Both the position numbers and the translations under genes were made by a program. Below are positions 45,711 through 56,933 of a stretch of 64,000 nucleotides of DNA, one piece after another (the first letter of the stretch is position 1; each line of letters starts with the position of its first letter). Origin of the DNA: Podocnemis expansa (taxonomy: Eukaryota; Chordata; Testudines; Podocnemididae); the NCBI GenBank assembly GCA_007922195.1, contig ML682059.1, forward strand, positions 18,593,787 to 18,657,786, in the 5' to 3' direction. The notes below the pieces were generated by a model. It saw nothing but the letters and a program-made list of their open reading frames with translations, made no database searches and was not told the DNA's origin.

Positions 45711-47486
45711 GTGGTGTTCTGTTGTTTTCTTTCTTGGGCCTCTCCTGTAGTAGATGACCTTGGGGAACCCGTCTAGCTCTGTCAACTTGTTTTCTTACTT
45801 CCCCCGGTGGGTACTGTAGTTTCAAAACGCTTGATAGAGATCCTCAAGACGTCTGTCTCTGTCTGAGGGATCAGAGCAGATGCGGTTATATCTTAGGGCT
45901 TGGCTGTAGACAATGGATCGTGTGGTGTGTTTAGGATGGAAGCTTGAGGGATATAGGTAACTATACCGATCAGTAGGTTTTCGGTATAGGGTGGTGGTGA
46001 TGTGTCTATCCCTGATTTGTACTGTCGTGTCGAGAAAGTGGATCTCCTGTGTGGAGTGTTCCAGGCTCAGTTTGACGGTGGAGTGGAAATTGTTGAAATC
46101 TCTGTGCAAATCTTCAAGAGCATGCCTGCCATGTGTCCAGATGATGAAGATGTCATCAATGTAGCATAGGCAAAGAAGAGGTGTTTTGGGATGAGACTTG
46201 AGGAAACGTTGTTCTAAGTCTCCCACAAAGATGTTGGTATATTGTGGGGCCATGCGGGTGCCCATAGCAGTGCCACTGATTTGGAGATATAAATGATCCT
46301 CAAATCTGAAGTTGTTGTGGGTGAGCACAAAGTCACAAAGTTCAGTCACAAGCTGTGCTGTGGCATCATCTGGGATGCTTCTTCTAATAGCTTGTAATCC
46401 ATCCTTGTGTGGGATGTTGGTGTAAAGAGTTTCTACATCCATAGTGGCCAGAATGGTTTTTTCTGGAAGTTCTCCAATGGACTGTATTTTCCTCAGGAAG
46501 TCCATGGTGTCTTGAAGATAGCTGGGGATGTTGATAACATAGGGTCTGAGGAGGGAGTCCACATAGCCAGATAGGCCGGCAGTAAGAGTGCCAATGCCTG
46601 AGATGATAGGGCATCCAGGGTTTCCTTTTTTATGGATTTTAGGTAGTAGATAGAACATCCCTGGCCAAAGTTCTGGTGGTGTTTCTGTCTTTATATGTTC
46701 CTGTGCTGTCTTAGGAAGTTTCTTGAGTAGGCATTGTAATTCGTTTTGGTATTCCTCAGTGGGGTCAGAGGAAAGTGGTCTGTAGAATGTTGTGTTGGAG
46801 AGATGTTTATAAGCCTCCTGGTCATAATCCAATTTATTCATGATGACAACTGCACCTCCTTTGTCAGCCTTCTTAATAATAATGTCAGAGTTGTTTCTGA
46901 GGCTGTGGGTGGCTTTGTGTTCTGCAGGGCTGAGGTTATGATGTAAAGGATGTTGTTTGTCCACGATTTCAGCCTTGGCACAGTGGTGGAAACAATTAAT
47001 GTAGAAGTCAAGTCTCTTGTTTCAACCCTCTGAAGGAGTCCATGAAGAATATTTCTTCTTGTAGTGTTTGGAGGAAGGTATCTGTGTGTCAGTGTGTTGA
47101 TCCATGTTGTTATGGAAATATTCTTTGAGTCTTAGATGGCGAAAGTAGGCCTCTAGGTCACCGCAGAATTTTATCCTATGTGTGGCAGTTGTGGGGCAGA
47201 AGGAAAGTCCCCAAGATAGTACAGATTCCTCTGCTGGAGTAAGTGTGTAGCTTGAGAGATTAACAATGTTGCTGGCTGGGTTGTAGGTGTCACTCTTGTT
47301 TTCTGTAGTGGTGCATAGTAGTTTATACAGTTTGGTATCTTTTTTCTTCTGTAGGAAAGCAAAGTGTGTGTCGTAGATGGATTTTCTCTTTGTTGTGAAG
47401 TCCAGCCATGTAGAAGAATGCGTTGTAGGTTGGTTTTCTATGAGGGAATCTAGTTTGCTTTTGTGAGCTCTAGCCACGACAGGCAC
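45711..47486 (-). pseudogene. PLE-2 N-terminal domain and reverse transcriptase, nearly intact
   Basis: Two long frames are separated by a single in-frame TGA near 47015: 47486-47022 (VARAHKSKLDSLIENQ, NIVNLSSYTLTPAEESVLSW) and 46964-45822. The second contains the Penelope RT: WPGMFYLLPKIHKKGNPGCP, TILATMDVETLYTNIP, GTAMGTRMAPQYTNIFVGDL and the catalytic CYIDDIFIIWTHG near residue 270. A small indel near 45825 shifts the frame for the last ~110 bp before Harb3. The matching PLE-1 codon at the TGA is CAG. With three defects (TGA, indel, Harb3), this is a recently inactivated copy. Confidence 0.88.
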
Positions 47487-47900
47487 TTTATACAGGACCT
47501 GTCAAATACAAGGATATCTGGGTCACCCAGTGTTCCAGGGTGGCCCATTGTGTAGTAGTAGCCTCCAGTTCAAAGGTGACCAGGAAGGCTTTTGTGTTCC
47601 TGCAGAACCAATTATTGTAAGCCTGATGAGGAGGGGACCCTGTGAAGGCCCAAGCATCATGGCACTGGAGATACCCAGGGACTGAAATAGTGCTGCCATC
47701 TGCTGAATCATACACACTTGATGCTGGGCTCTCTTTTCCTGAAGCAGCTGTTGTTGCTGCTGAGCCATAGTCAGCCTTATCTGGCTCTGAAATTTCTGTT
47801 CCTGTTCCTGTGTTGCCAGTTGCTGGTTTCCCAGCAACTTTTTCAGCAGCTTTTTGGTTTCTACAGCCTCCTTTGGGTCAGTTCAATCAGCATGCAAGTG
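47487..47900 (-). pseudogene. Ty3/gypsy gag fragment
   Basis: Minus-strand frames give a Gln-rich N-terminal segment (LATQEQEQKFQSQIRLTMAQ), then, across a frameshift, KAFLVTFELEATTTQWATLE and HWVTQISLYLTGPV. This resembles the capsid-region pattern (x-AFLxTFE...W....LxPyLtGxA) of vertebrate Ty3/gypsy Gag, which is related to the SCAN domain. No protease or pol is present next to it, and the PLE-2 5' end appears to have joined or inserted here. Inactive relic. Confidence 0.65.
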
Positions 47901-47934
47901 GCCTTCTTAACAGGAACCAGGCATTACCCACATT

Positions 47935-48150
47935 CTTCTTGTAGGTCAAGCTTTTTTAAACTTTTTATCATTTTTGTTGCTTTCTTTTGAACTCTCTACA
48001 GTTTTACCACACCTTTCCTAAAGTACGACACCTGGAAGTCAGCACAGTATTCCCAGCTGAGGTATTATTATTGTGTAGTAGAGTGTCTGACAGATACCTC
48101 CTATGGTTTAATACACTCCTGTTAATACACTACAAATTGATATTAATCTT
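47935..48150 (-). repeat. Ancient CR1-like fragment
   Basis: The stretch with TTTATCATTTTTGTTGCTTTC, GAACTCTCTACAGTTTTACC and CACAGTATTCCCAGCTGAGG follows the word order of the CR1 region around 9675-9775 (minus strand) with heavy divergence. It is an old, short relic. Confidence 0.6.
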
Positions 48151-51079
48151 GATCACACTCCCTGGCTTGAGTGTGAGTTCTGTTGATGAGCCTCCTAGCC
48201 TGGGAGTCTTTTATCTGTTGTTATGGTTCCCCACAGTAATCTTAGCAGTCAAAATCCCATCATCATGGCCTGTTTCAATATCCCACCTGTTCATAGTTAT
48301 ACCTGATGTTATCAGTTTGCTTTCTCTTTCTCTGCATAGGGCTCCAGTATGAACTCCTTCACTTTCTCAGGTTATATTTTGCCTAGAAAAGGATGCATAT
48401 GCCATATATACTATGGCGTTTTCCTGTGGTGATAGTCAATGACTGGGGTAGAGGAAACTGAGCCCTCCTTGCTCCACAGGTTTCAATCCAGAGCCCAATA
48501 AATAGTAGTTGAAAAATGTCTGGTTTAGGGGATGTGCACCCTTATACCTGCTCTCTGGGCCACTTCCTACCTCTGTTTCAGTTCCTCAGTTGATGCCAGT
48601 GGTTCGCATTGGAGTCTCTGCTAAGATTCTCTGGTGCTATTTAATGCTATGTAAATATCTAAGATAGATTTTGGTGTCCAAAATAATTGTTTCTACCTTT
48701 CTCAACAGGGATTGGATGCATTGACTTCTGAAATATTGATCTTGGTTTGCAGAAAGAGTATTATGTTGCTAATAAGGCAGGTTTTCAGAAAGTTGTCTTT
48801 AGAAATCCATGTTGATTCATCACTCATATTCAGCTACAGTTGCTCATGAAGACTGTACAGACTGTTAATAAAAAAGAATATTGTTAACAAAAGTACATTG
48901 GAACTACCGTAGTTTAGCTCTATGAACTAAAAGGTCTGAAATTTAGTAAGCGCCCTCAGGACTGTACAAAGAAAGAGATGAGAATTTTTGTTGTAATGGC
49001 TCCTGTCATAATCCAATCTGATGTGTTTCCTGTCTAATTGATATATGGAGGTATGTCTTCTATAGATCACTCATGATCATAAAATCCCCTTATGATCAGG
49101 CTGTGAAATTCAATGAAATGGTGAACTTAATAAGAGTTGCTTATAACAAATACATAGAGCTTTACAAATGTAAGGCAATGTATACTAACTATAGAAAAAT
49201 CAGGATTTAAAACTGCATTTTTGTGATCTGGATAGGTGAAATTATACATTATTAATGCATACTTTACTGAAATCCTAGGTTAGAGTATATTTTCAGTGTG
49301 TTTGATGCCTTACTGTCACTTTCCACTTTTCTATATCTCCTATTACCTTTTGTTTTATTTTTTTCTTCACCCTTTTCCCAAGTGAAATGGTTTGTATATC
49401 TGTACCTTGTTGGACCTACAATGGCTGACATATATTGTTTGTGTTCTATCTCTTCCTTCATCATAATGATGTACAGTTACAAGCAATGTGACTATTACTA
49501 GCAACAAAAATATTAATAGCAAAACCTGCACTGAATTTTGAAACATTTCTAATAAAATTATACTTCCATATTTATAATCACTATTTTAAATGTTGATATT
49601 GAACCAGCAAAATGTAGATTTTCTTGATGTTTCTCAAAAGGTGAACTTGATATTTTCTATTTATAAAAATTGTTTCTGACATTTGGTATTAGTCTACAAG
49701 AATATTCAGGCTTTGGTTTATTTTTTTTCTATCTATCTGCTGTAATGAAGCATACGTCTGCTTTGTGAAATTCTCTTAAAGCACGTCACAGTGCACTTTA
49801 AATCAGACTGTAACATTAGCTGTAACATTAGCAGTGGTGTCACGAGCTGAAGTACTCCTATGAAGAAGAGACACAGGCTGAATGCCACTTTTCCATGGGA
49901 CATCTACTAGGGCTCTGACTCCCATTGTGCTTGTGCCCAGGGCATCTATCCTGTTCCTATTAAAATCAATGGGTGTTTTGCCAGAGATTTCAGGTGGAGC
50001 AGGATCAAACCTAGGAAACATGAGCATCAAGTTCTGGCTTCACTCTTGTGCACATGTGAAGATGGGATTAGGAAAGGTTTCCAAAGCAATCACTTCTTTC
50101 TTCCCATTTAAATGCCTTTGGAAGAACAGCCAGAAGCTACTGTAGCACTTTCTTGAAAAATCTATGTATCTAAAGGATTATCTAGAGAAATGCTCAAAGA
50201 TCCTTTTATTGAGGGGTCAATCATTAATCATCTTTTCAGCTCCTTCTCCTTTTAGATTATGAACTTGTTCCTGAAGTCCTTGCTTAGGAAAATATGCCCA
50301 TTGACTTTAACAGGAGAAAAGATCCAAGCCAAAGGAACAAATCTCCCCTCTCTTAAATTGAATGTTGTGTTTTGAGGCCTCTTCTAAAATAGAATAGTAT
50401 ATTTTACATCCATTTCTCATATCCTTTACTGTTTTCAAAAGAAGCTCTATTACTGTTGAAATTCATTGTACAAACTGTAAATAGTCTGCATTCACCACAG
50501 TACAGATGTATTTTTTCCTGTTTTTTAGCTAGATACTGTCTGAAATTCTACAGAAAGATAAAATTTATCTTTCCCAAATTAGGACTCACTGCTTGTAATT
50601 ACTGTTCATTCTTTCAGGAGGGAGGAATGGAATGAAAATGCTGTCAGTATTATTTATAATATATTCACTCTTTTCCTCTCTTTTCTGTGAGCTGTACAAG
50701 ATTATTAACTTTTAGATGGATTTTTAGTTAATGATCCTTCAAGAAAAAAGCATAGCCATAGGTCTGGATTGTAATACAATACATACTATTAGATTTCACA
50801 ACAACAAGTGAGATAATTTTTCATCACTAATCTGATTTATTAGTTTCATATTCCTTTAAAAGCTGAACCATTACAGACAGGTTCAAGACAAAGTGTAGTC
50901 AGTTCCCAATAATTTAAATGTTAATATATTTTAGGATTTTATATTGCTGACTATCACCACAGTATCTGAGTACCTTTATTTATTATAAAATAACACATAA
51001 ACTAAACTTGAACTCATCAGAAATTATCATCTTTGAATGTTTGCTCAGAAATCTGAAAATGGCATTGTCTAAATATTTG
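48151..51079. other. AT-rich unique sequence, no gene seen
   Basis: About 2.9 kb with only short frames. No RNA gene, terminal repeat or domain recognised. Confidence 0.45.
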
Positions 51080-51557
51080 GGCTATGTCCACACATACATC
51101 ATTTCGAAATAAGTTAATTCGAATTAAGAAAATGTTAATTTGAATTGCAGGAAAAGCTCAAAGCGAAATAGCATGTCCAAAGACAGGACTTGCTATTTCG
51201 CTTTAGGAAACGGGCACCATGGGAGGTGTGGCAACATGGCCCCCTCCCTGGGCCATGCCCCCACCTAATAAAGGCTAAAAGGAAGGCACCCTGGGAAGGA
51301 GAAGGGCAAAAGTATTATTTTGAAATAATGGTTATTTCAAAATAACACGTCCGAACACCGTTGTTTCGAAACAACCATTTCAAAACAACGGCTATTTTGA
51401 TTTCATGAGAGGTTTTATTGTTTTGAAACAATGGCCGTTATTTCGAAATAACAGGGTCCTGTTGTTTTGAAATAACGGAACATCGTCTGAACATAAGAAA
51501 TTTTATTTCAAAACAACGGCTGTTGTTTCAAAATAAAACTCTTGTCTGAACACAGCC
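51080..51557. mobile_element. Harbinger-type MITE F
   Basis: Starts GGCTATGTCCACACATAC and ends CTGAACACAGCC, with TTG duplicated on both sides. It contains the GGGAGGTGTGGCAACATGGC block and many TTATTTCGAAATAA and TGTTTCGAAACA words. The left half resembles MITE B and the right half resembles the right end of Harb3, so Harb3-type enzymes probably moved it. No coding capacity. Confidence 0.88.
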
Positions 51558-52489
51558 TTGAACTTTGATTCTGATCTCACTAATACTAGTTTTATTCTAC
51601 TGACTTCAGTGGAGCTACTGTTTATCAGCATAACTGAATGAGAATCAGGTTCTTTGTGTTTAATAACTTGGATGGGGAAAAACAGCAAGGGAAACATCCT
51701 TTCTAAATAATTGTGCTTGCTTGTACCAACTTTTTGGTAACTTCCCTACCACTCCTGCATTGCTTTGTGGTGGTAACGGAAGTGTGAGATATATTAGGTT
51801 CAGCTCAATTTAAACAGTTTACAGCATAAGGGGGAAAGCTACAGCTGCAACTGCATTTATAGGATTTACAATGCAAGGAAGTGAGAGGATGGAAGCCAGG
51901 ACCTCTTTTAGGGTACAATTCTGCCTTTAGTTTCATGCTTTAGCGTCCATTTGTTTAATTCTTTTTATCTAAGAATCTGAGAGCAGAACTGGATCCCTAC
52001 TGTTTACCTATCCATTCTTTGTATAATTATGAAATTGGAAGCATAGTTGTTGCCTACCAGCCATAAAAGAAGATAAAATGTTTAACAATAACAGATACAT
52101 AAAAACCAAGAAAAACCAGAAGCAAGGAGTGATGGGTGAGAAGTCTGTCTGGGCTTTATGCAAGTTAAATGTTCTGAAGTTTGTCTTATCACATTATTAT
52201 TACTGAAGTGGCTTGCCATGCCACCTAGCAGGAACTGTAGGAACTACTAGTTCTGGGAAAACGTACATAGGAAGAACACACAGTGAAGGTGCAGGAGGGA
52301 CTAAGTAAAAAAATCTGGAATTTGTATTTTCTGGGAAGCTCAGCAGTCTCTAAAAAGGGTAGTCAGTGAGATACCTTCCACAATGCAAATACAAAAATAT
52401 GACTACGAATAATAACTTAGAGAAAAGATGCTAAGGAAGTGATTTTTGAACTATCTAATATAACTGTGGATGAAACAGAAATCTTCAGT
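51558..52489. other. Unique sequence, no gene seen
   Basis: No coding frame or repeat recognised. Confidence 0.4.
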
Positions 52490-53905
52490 AAGCTTAAACA
52501 CAGAAAAGAAGCTTACAAAAGTGGAAGTTTGGACAGATGACTAGGGAGGAATACAAAAATGCTGCTCAAGCACACAACGGTAAAACCAGAAAGGCTAAAG
52601 CACAACTGGAGTTGTAGCTAGCTAGGGACATAAAGGGTAACAATGGTTTCTTGAGGTATGTTAGCAACAAGAAGGTCAGGAAAACTGTGGGCTCCTTACT
52701 GAATCAGGGAGGCAACCTAGTGACAGGTGATGTGGAAAAAAGCTGAAGTAATTTTTTTTTCTGTCTTTACAGACAAGGTCAGCTCCCAGATTACAGTAGT
52801 GCGCAATACAGAATGAGGAAGAGGTGAGCAGCCCTCATTGAAGAAAGAAGACGTTTATGACTATTTAGAAAGTCAATGGGTCTGGATACAAAGCACTTGA
52901 GGATACTGAGAGATTTTGCAAAGTGATTGTAGAGCCATTGTTCCTTATCTCTGAAAACTCATGATAATCAGAGGGATCCCAGATGTGATTGAAAATGGCA
53001 AATATAGTGCCCATCTTCAAAAAAGAGAAGAAGGAGGATCCAGGAAACTACACACCAGTCAACCTCACCTCGGTTCCTGGAAAAATCTAGGAGCGGGTCC
53101 TCAAGGAATCTATTTTGAAGCACTTGCTGGATAAGAAGGTGATCAGGAACAGTCAGCATGGATTCACCAAGGGCAAGTCATGTCTGACCAACCCAACTGC
53201 CTGCTCTGATGAGACTGACTTTGCGGATGTGGGAAAGCAGTGGATGTGATCCATCTTGACTTATGCAAAGCTTCTGACATGATTTTTCACAGCACTTTTG
53301 CCAGCAAGTTAAAGAAGTATGGGTTGTCTGGATGAATGGGTTATCAGGAGGATAGAAAGATGGCTAGAAGCCACTGGGTTTCACACATAACAACCAATAC
53401 ATAGTGATCAATAATTCAATGTCTAGTTGACAGCAGATATCAAGCAGAGTGCCTCTGGGGTCAGTCCTGGGGTTGGTTTTGCTCAATGTTTTTATAAATG
53501 TTCTGGATAATGGGGTTGATTACACCCTCTGCAAGTTCATGGATGATAGTCAGATGGGGGGACTGGTAGATACACTGGAGGGTAGGATTAGGATACAGAA
53601 TGACATAGATACATTAGAGGACTGGGCCAAAAGTAATCTGATCAGGTTCAACAAGGATGAGTGCAGACAGAAGAATACCATGTACTGCTACAGCCTGGCA
53701 ATTGACTAGCTAAGTAGCAGTTTTATAGAAAGGGACCTAGCAGTTATATTGGACAAGAAGCTGGATATGAACTGACTCTGTGCCTTTGTTGCCAAGAAAG
53801 CTAACAGCATGTTAGGCTCCATTAGTAGAAGCATTGCTAGCAAATTGCATGGTCGTGCCTCTCACTGCCCTTTGCATGGAAGCTCTGTATGCTAGCTGAG
53901 AAGAG
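52490..53905 (+). pseudogene. CR1 ORF2 relic on the plus strand
   Basis: Translation in shifting frames follows CR1-B ORF2: a KRSLQKWKFGQMTREEYKNA-like segment near 52510-52560, LLNQGGNLVTGDVEK near 52695, [20 protein letters not shown] sequence near 53150 and PLGSVLGLVLLNVFINVLDN, then DYTLCKFMDDSQMGGLVDTL at 53449-53580 (the FADD site is here FMDD). It ends around the VAKKANSMLGSISRSIASK block. Many frameshifts and stops; inactive. Confidence 0.85.
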
Positions 53906-55292
53906 TCAATTTCCACTCAAATTGCCCTCCCAGTCTTGTAAACATATTTCAGTAAATTTCTAGTACATAAGAAATTCCTACTGGTCAGGAGGTTCAACAG
54001 CAGTACAAATGTGCTTAGTCCACTTTCCAAGCTGACCAAACCTGTCCTTTGAATTATATGCAGAGAGGTGCCCATTAGCAGAAACATCTCTCTGGAAGAG
54101 ATTGCTTGATGTTCTCCACATCTGGATGGTAATATAACCTCTCTTTTCAATTCTGGTACCTTGAAAATCACTGTGTTCATAGATTGCAAGGCCATGGGGG
54201 ACTTCTGTAATCATCTCTGTGATCTTGTATACCACAGGTCATAGAGCATCCCCAAAATACTTCTTAAAGCATAACTTCTAGAAAAATATCTAACACTCTC
54301 CAAATGTTGGCCAATTTTTAAAAAAGAAATTGCAAATTGATAACATAGAACCTGGAAAAAATGCCACCCGTCCCTTCCCCTTGACACACTACAAACATTT
54401 AAATTTTTTTAAACATCTTTTCTTACTTCTTCTCCCTTCTTATGAGCTGCAAAAGTTGTCTGAGAACCAAGGATAGTCTTTCAATTGCATTCATGCAATG
54501 TTGAAAAGAATCAAAGTCATAGCCTTCTACAGCCAAGTTATGTTACATGAGGTGGATTTCTCAACTTCTTCCAAAGGGAAAAAATACAATGCTATAATGT
54601 AAACCCTTGTCTTTGAATTTCCAGGACCCTCCAGAGGGGAACCATTCCAGGAGGGCAGAAGCAGCACCCCATATTCAGCTGAGGCAGATGAAGAAGGACC
54701 CTGGAAGAGCTACTCAAGGGGATGGACAGGAGAAACCATGAGAAGTTTGAATTCCAAAGGGGTAGAAGAGGAACAGGGTCCTCATCAGGAAGAGACATTG
54801 ATGAACCAGTTCATGGGGCAGGACAAAGACCATAGGGAATATAAGCAGGCTCATCTAACTGGCCACCAAACATATTCAGGGATAGTGGCTACCTGTTGTC
54901 TGGACCTGTTAATGAATTAACACCTCCTCTTCTTCCTGTTGCTCTGGGAAATACCTAGAGGGTTGCTGAGTACTCTCTTTTAAGGAACCCCCTATCTGCA
55001 AGTGACCAGGAGTAAATTATGGAGTCTTCAGGACACCTGGGACCTCACCGTCCAGCAGAACCCAAACCTCTCACAAGGGAACAGATATCCAAAAAAGAGG
55101 ATAATGATGAGCCTGTCAGAGTCCTGGAACCCCACCAAGTGCTTACCCCCCAAACACCACTGGTAGTAAAGAAAACAAAAGGAAAAGAGACGAATCTATG
55201 GCCAGCAGAGTTAAGGACAGTAAGAAGGAGATTTAAAGTCTATTAGCAATAAGAAGAATCCTAAGTGTTCTGTCTACTAGATGGAAATGCTC
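53906..55292. other. Unassigned sequence with unidentified short frames
   Basis: The minus frame at 53978-54235 (85 residues, KITEMITEVPHGLAIYEHSD...) and plus frames at 54738-54920 and 55019-55246 look less biased than random shadows, but match no family I can name. No splice or start context settles them. Recorded as unidentified, with no function proposed. Confidence 0.25.
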
Positions 55293-55400
55293 CAAAGGGA
55301 TAGCTGTCTGACAAAGTGGGATTTTCTCCCATGAAAGCTCATGTGATAAATAACCTTGTTAGTCTATAAAAGTGCCACAGGCCTCCTTGTTTGTTTAGAT
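55293..55400 (+). repeat. PLE 3' end fragment with damaged hammerhead-like core
   Basis: CTGACAAAGTGGGATTTTCT, then CCCATGAAAGCTCATGTG and TTAGTCTATAAAAGTGCCAC, match the PLE-1 3' UTR. In the core, G8 has become A (CUGACAA), which should abolish cleavage. Only the last ~110 bp of the element are present. Confidence 0.75.
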
Positions 55401-55532
55401 GAAAATGGTGGCATTCTCAATAATAATGCATATACACTAGAAAAAGTTTGCTTTTAGATCAGGTTTTGCTTGTACGTGTTAATTAAGCCTGACTGTAACT
55501 TGAGCATTTTTCTTAGTGAAAACTAATCCTAA

Positions 55533-55707
55533 AGCCTTGTCTTGTCTCGAGTATAATTAAAAAGGTGCAGTGTCAGTGTAGGTTGCCTAGGCTTTATCTC
55601 AAACAGTTTTGCACTATTAAAAAACAGTATGCCTTTTCTAGCCCAGGCTTTTAAAAAGTGTTAGTAGATTAGCTCATGTGCTAACATCTTATCATAAATT
55701 GTAGTCT
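55533..55707. mobile_element. Possible short DNA-transposon MITE
   Basis: The left words AAGCCTTGTCTTGTCTCGAG and right words GTAGTCTAGACAATTCC are imperfect inverted ends around an AT-rich core with a 'GGTGCAG' block. This recalls the outer ends of the MITE at 7699-7936. The assignment is tentative. Confidence 0.35.
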
Positions 55708-56816
55708 AGACAATTCCTTTGAGTCTTAAAATGCAACAATAATCAATGTAAACTGAGATACTAGGCCTGAAGCCTCCAGGCACTAGGATTTTGAAGACAA
55801 GAGTCTTAGACCAAAGATAACAGAAGTAGAAAAGTAAAAATGTTATTTTATCTAACTGGGGGAACAGAGCAAAGATGTTGCATCTGATGCTGACCAACAT
55901 GAGGAGCAAGGCCTGCCTGCTGTGTGGTGGCATTATATACTTTAGTGCTGTAATTCCAATGTCTCTGGATGATTTTCTGATTTGAGACTGAATAGCTTTC
56001 AGCACTCTGCCAGTCATGTATGATATCAGTCAGAAACAATCAAGAGCAGTCTAGAACAGGAGTTAGTGGCTCAGATTTATACTGATGTCAGATGGCCCAA
56101 GCAAGTGAAAGAAAAGTGCCTCGCGCTCAAACAGCATTGCACTGAGTGTGGAAAACAGAACCATTAGCAGCCTATACCAGAATGGATGCAAATGCTGGAG
56201 GAATCCATCAGAACTGCATAGGCAGTGAATGACTCCACAGACAGTAGAGAAAATATAGATGTTGTAACTTTATCCCTCTATCAAATCACATGTATGGTTC
56301 AGATAACTGGGGCAGGAGGGCAACAGCACACAGAACCAACATCAATGCATGTATCAGTGTTGACTTACTTATATTTCCACTGTTTGCCCTGTAATCTGAT
56401 TCCTCACTGTGAACCGAATTCAGACATGACCATTAGACAGAGCAGCTGCTCTCCAGCTACATACAAGGAAAGCAGCATGTAGCCAATAGAAAAATCAGAT
56501 TTCATGTCAGGAAAAGCAAATGTAACCCTCTCCCTTTTCTCCCTGGGTTACTTGGGAGCAGGCAACACTCACGTGTGCACAGGCGCCTAAGTTTGATGAC
56601 AAAGAGATCCTGAGTTTCCCAGTGGTGATGTTGGGAATGTGGGAATCCTCTATCCACTCCTCTGCTGCAGTCCCTTTCCTTTACAGGAAATTAAGTTTCG
56701 AGGTGCCTTCACCTGGCTGGGTCCAGTACATACTTAGTGGCATGCCTTGGAAGCCTCCAGGACTAAATCCATGCAACTAAGAATAACCTGTGGGATGAGT
56801 CTCATCCAAACTTACT
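55708..56816. other. Unique sequence, no gene seen
   Basis: Short frames only; nothing recognised. Confidence 0.4.
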
Positions 56817-56819
56817 AAT

Positions 56820-56873
<54 letters not shown>
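56817..56873. repeat. (GATA)n microsatellite at the 3' end of the R4-like LINE
   Basis: About 14 uninterrupted GATA units. On the minus strand the LINE's 3' UTR runs directly into (TATC)n, so the tract is either the element's tail or its chosen target. Confidence 0.9.
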
Positions 56874-56874
<1 letters not shown>

Positions 56875-56933
56875 TAAAAAAATTCCCCTCTCACCCCTAT
56901 GGGTGGTATGTGTCTTCCTCAACCTTGGGTCCT

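Larger units (their letters stand above)
41607..47486 (-). mobile_element. Penelope-like element PLE-2, split by Harb3
   Basis: Minus-strand PLE with its 3' terminus at about 41607 (CCAAAGGGATAGCCATGTTAG in complement) and its 5' part reaching about 47486, where a gypsy gag relic begins. Without the 3.2-kb Harbinger insertion it is about 2.7 kb long. The order on the minus strand is N-terminal domain, RT, then (after Harb3) GIY-YIG endonuclease, 3' UTR with hammerhead-like core, and tail. It is much better preserved than PLE-1. Confidence 0.9.

Noticed and set aside
55019..55246. Host exon with an ATG
   Set aside because: A Lys/Glu/Pro-rich frame of 75 residues without splice signals or similarity; kept only as unidentified sequence.
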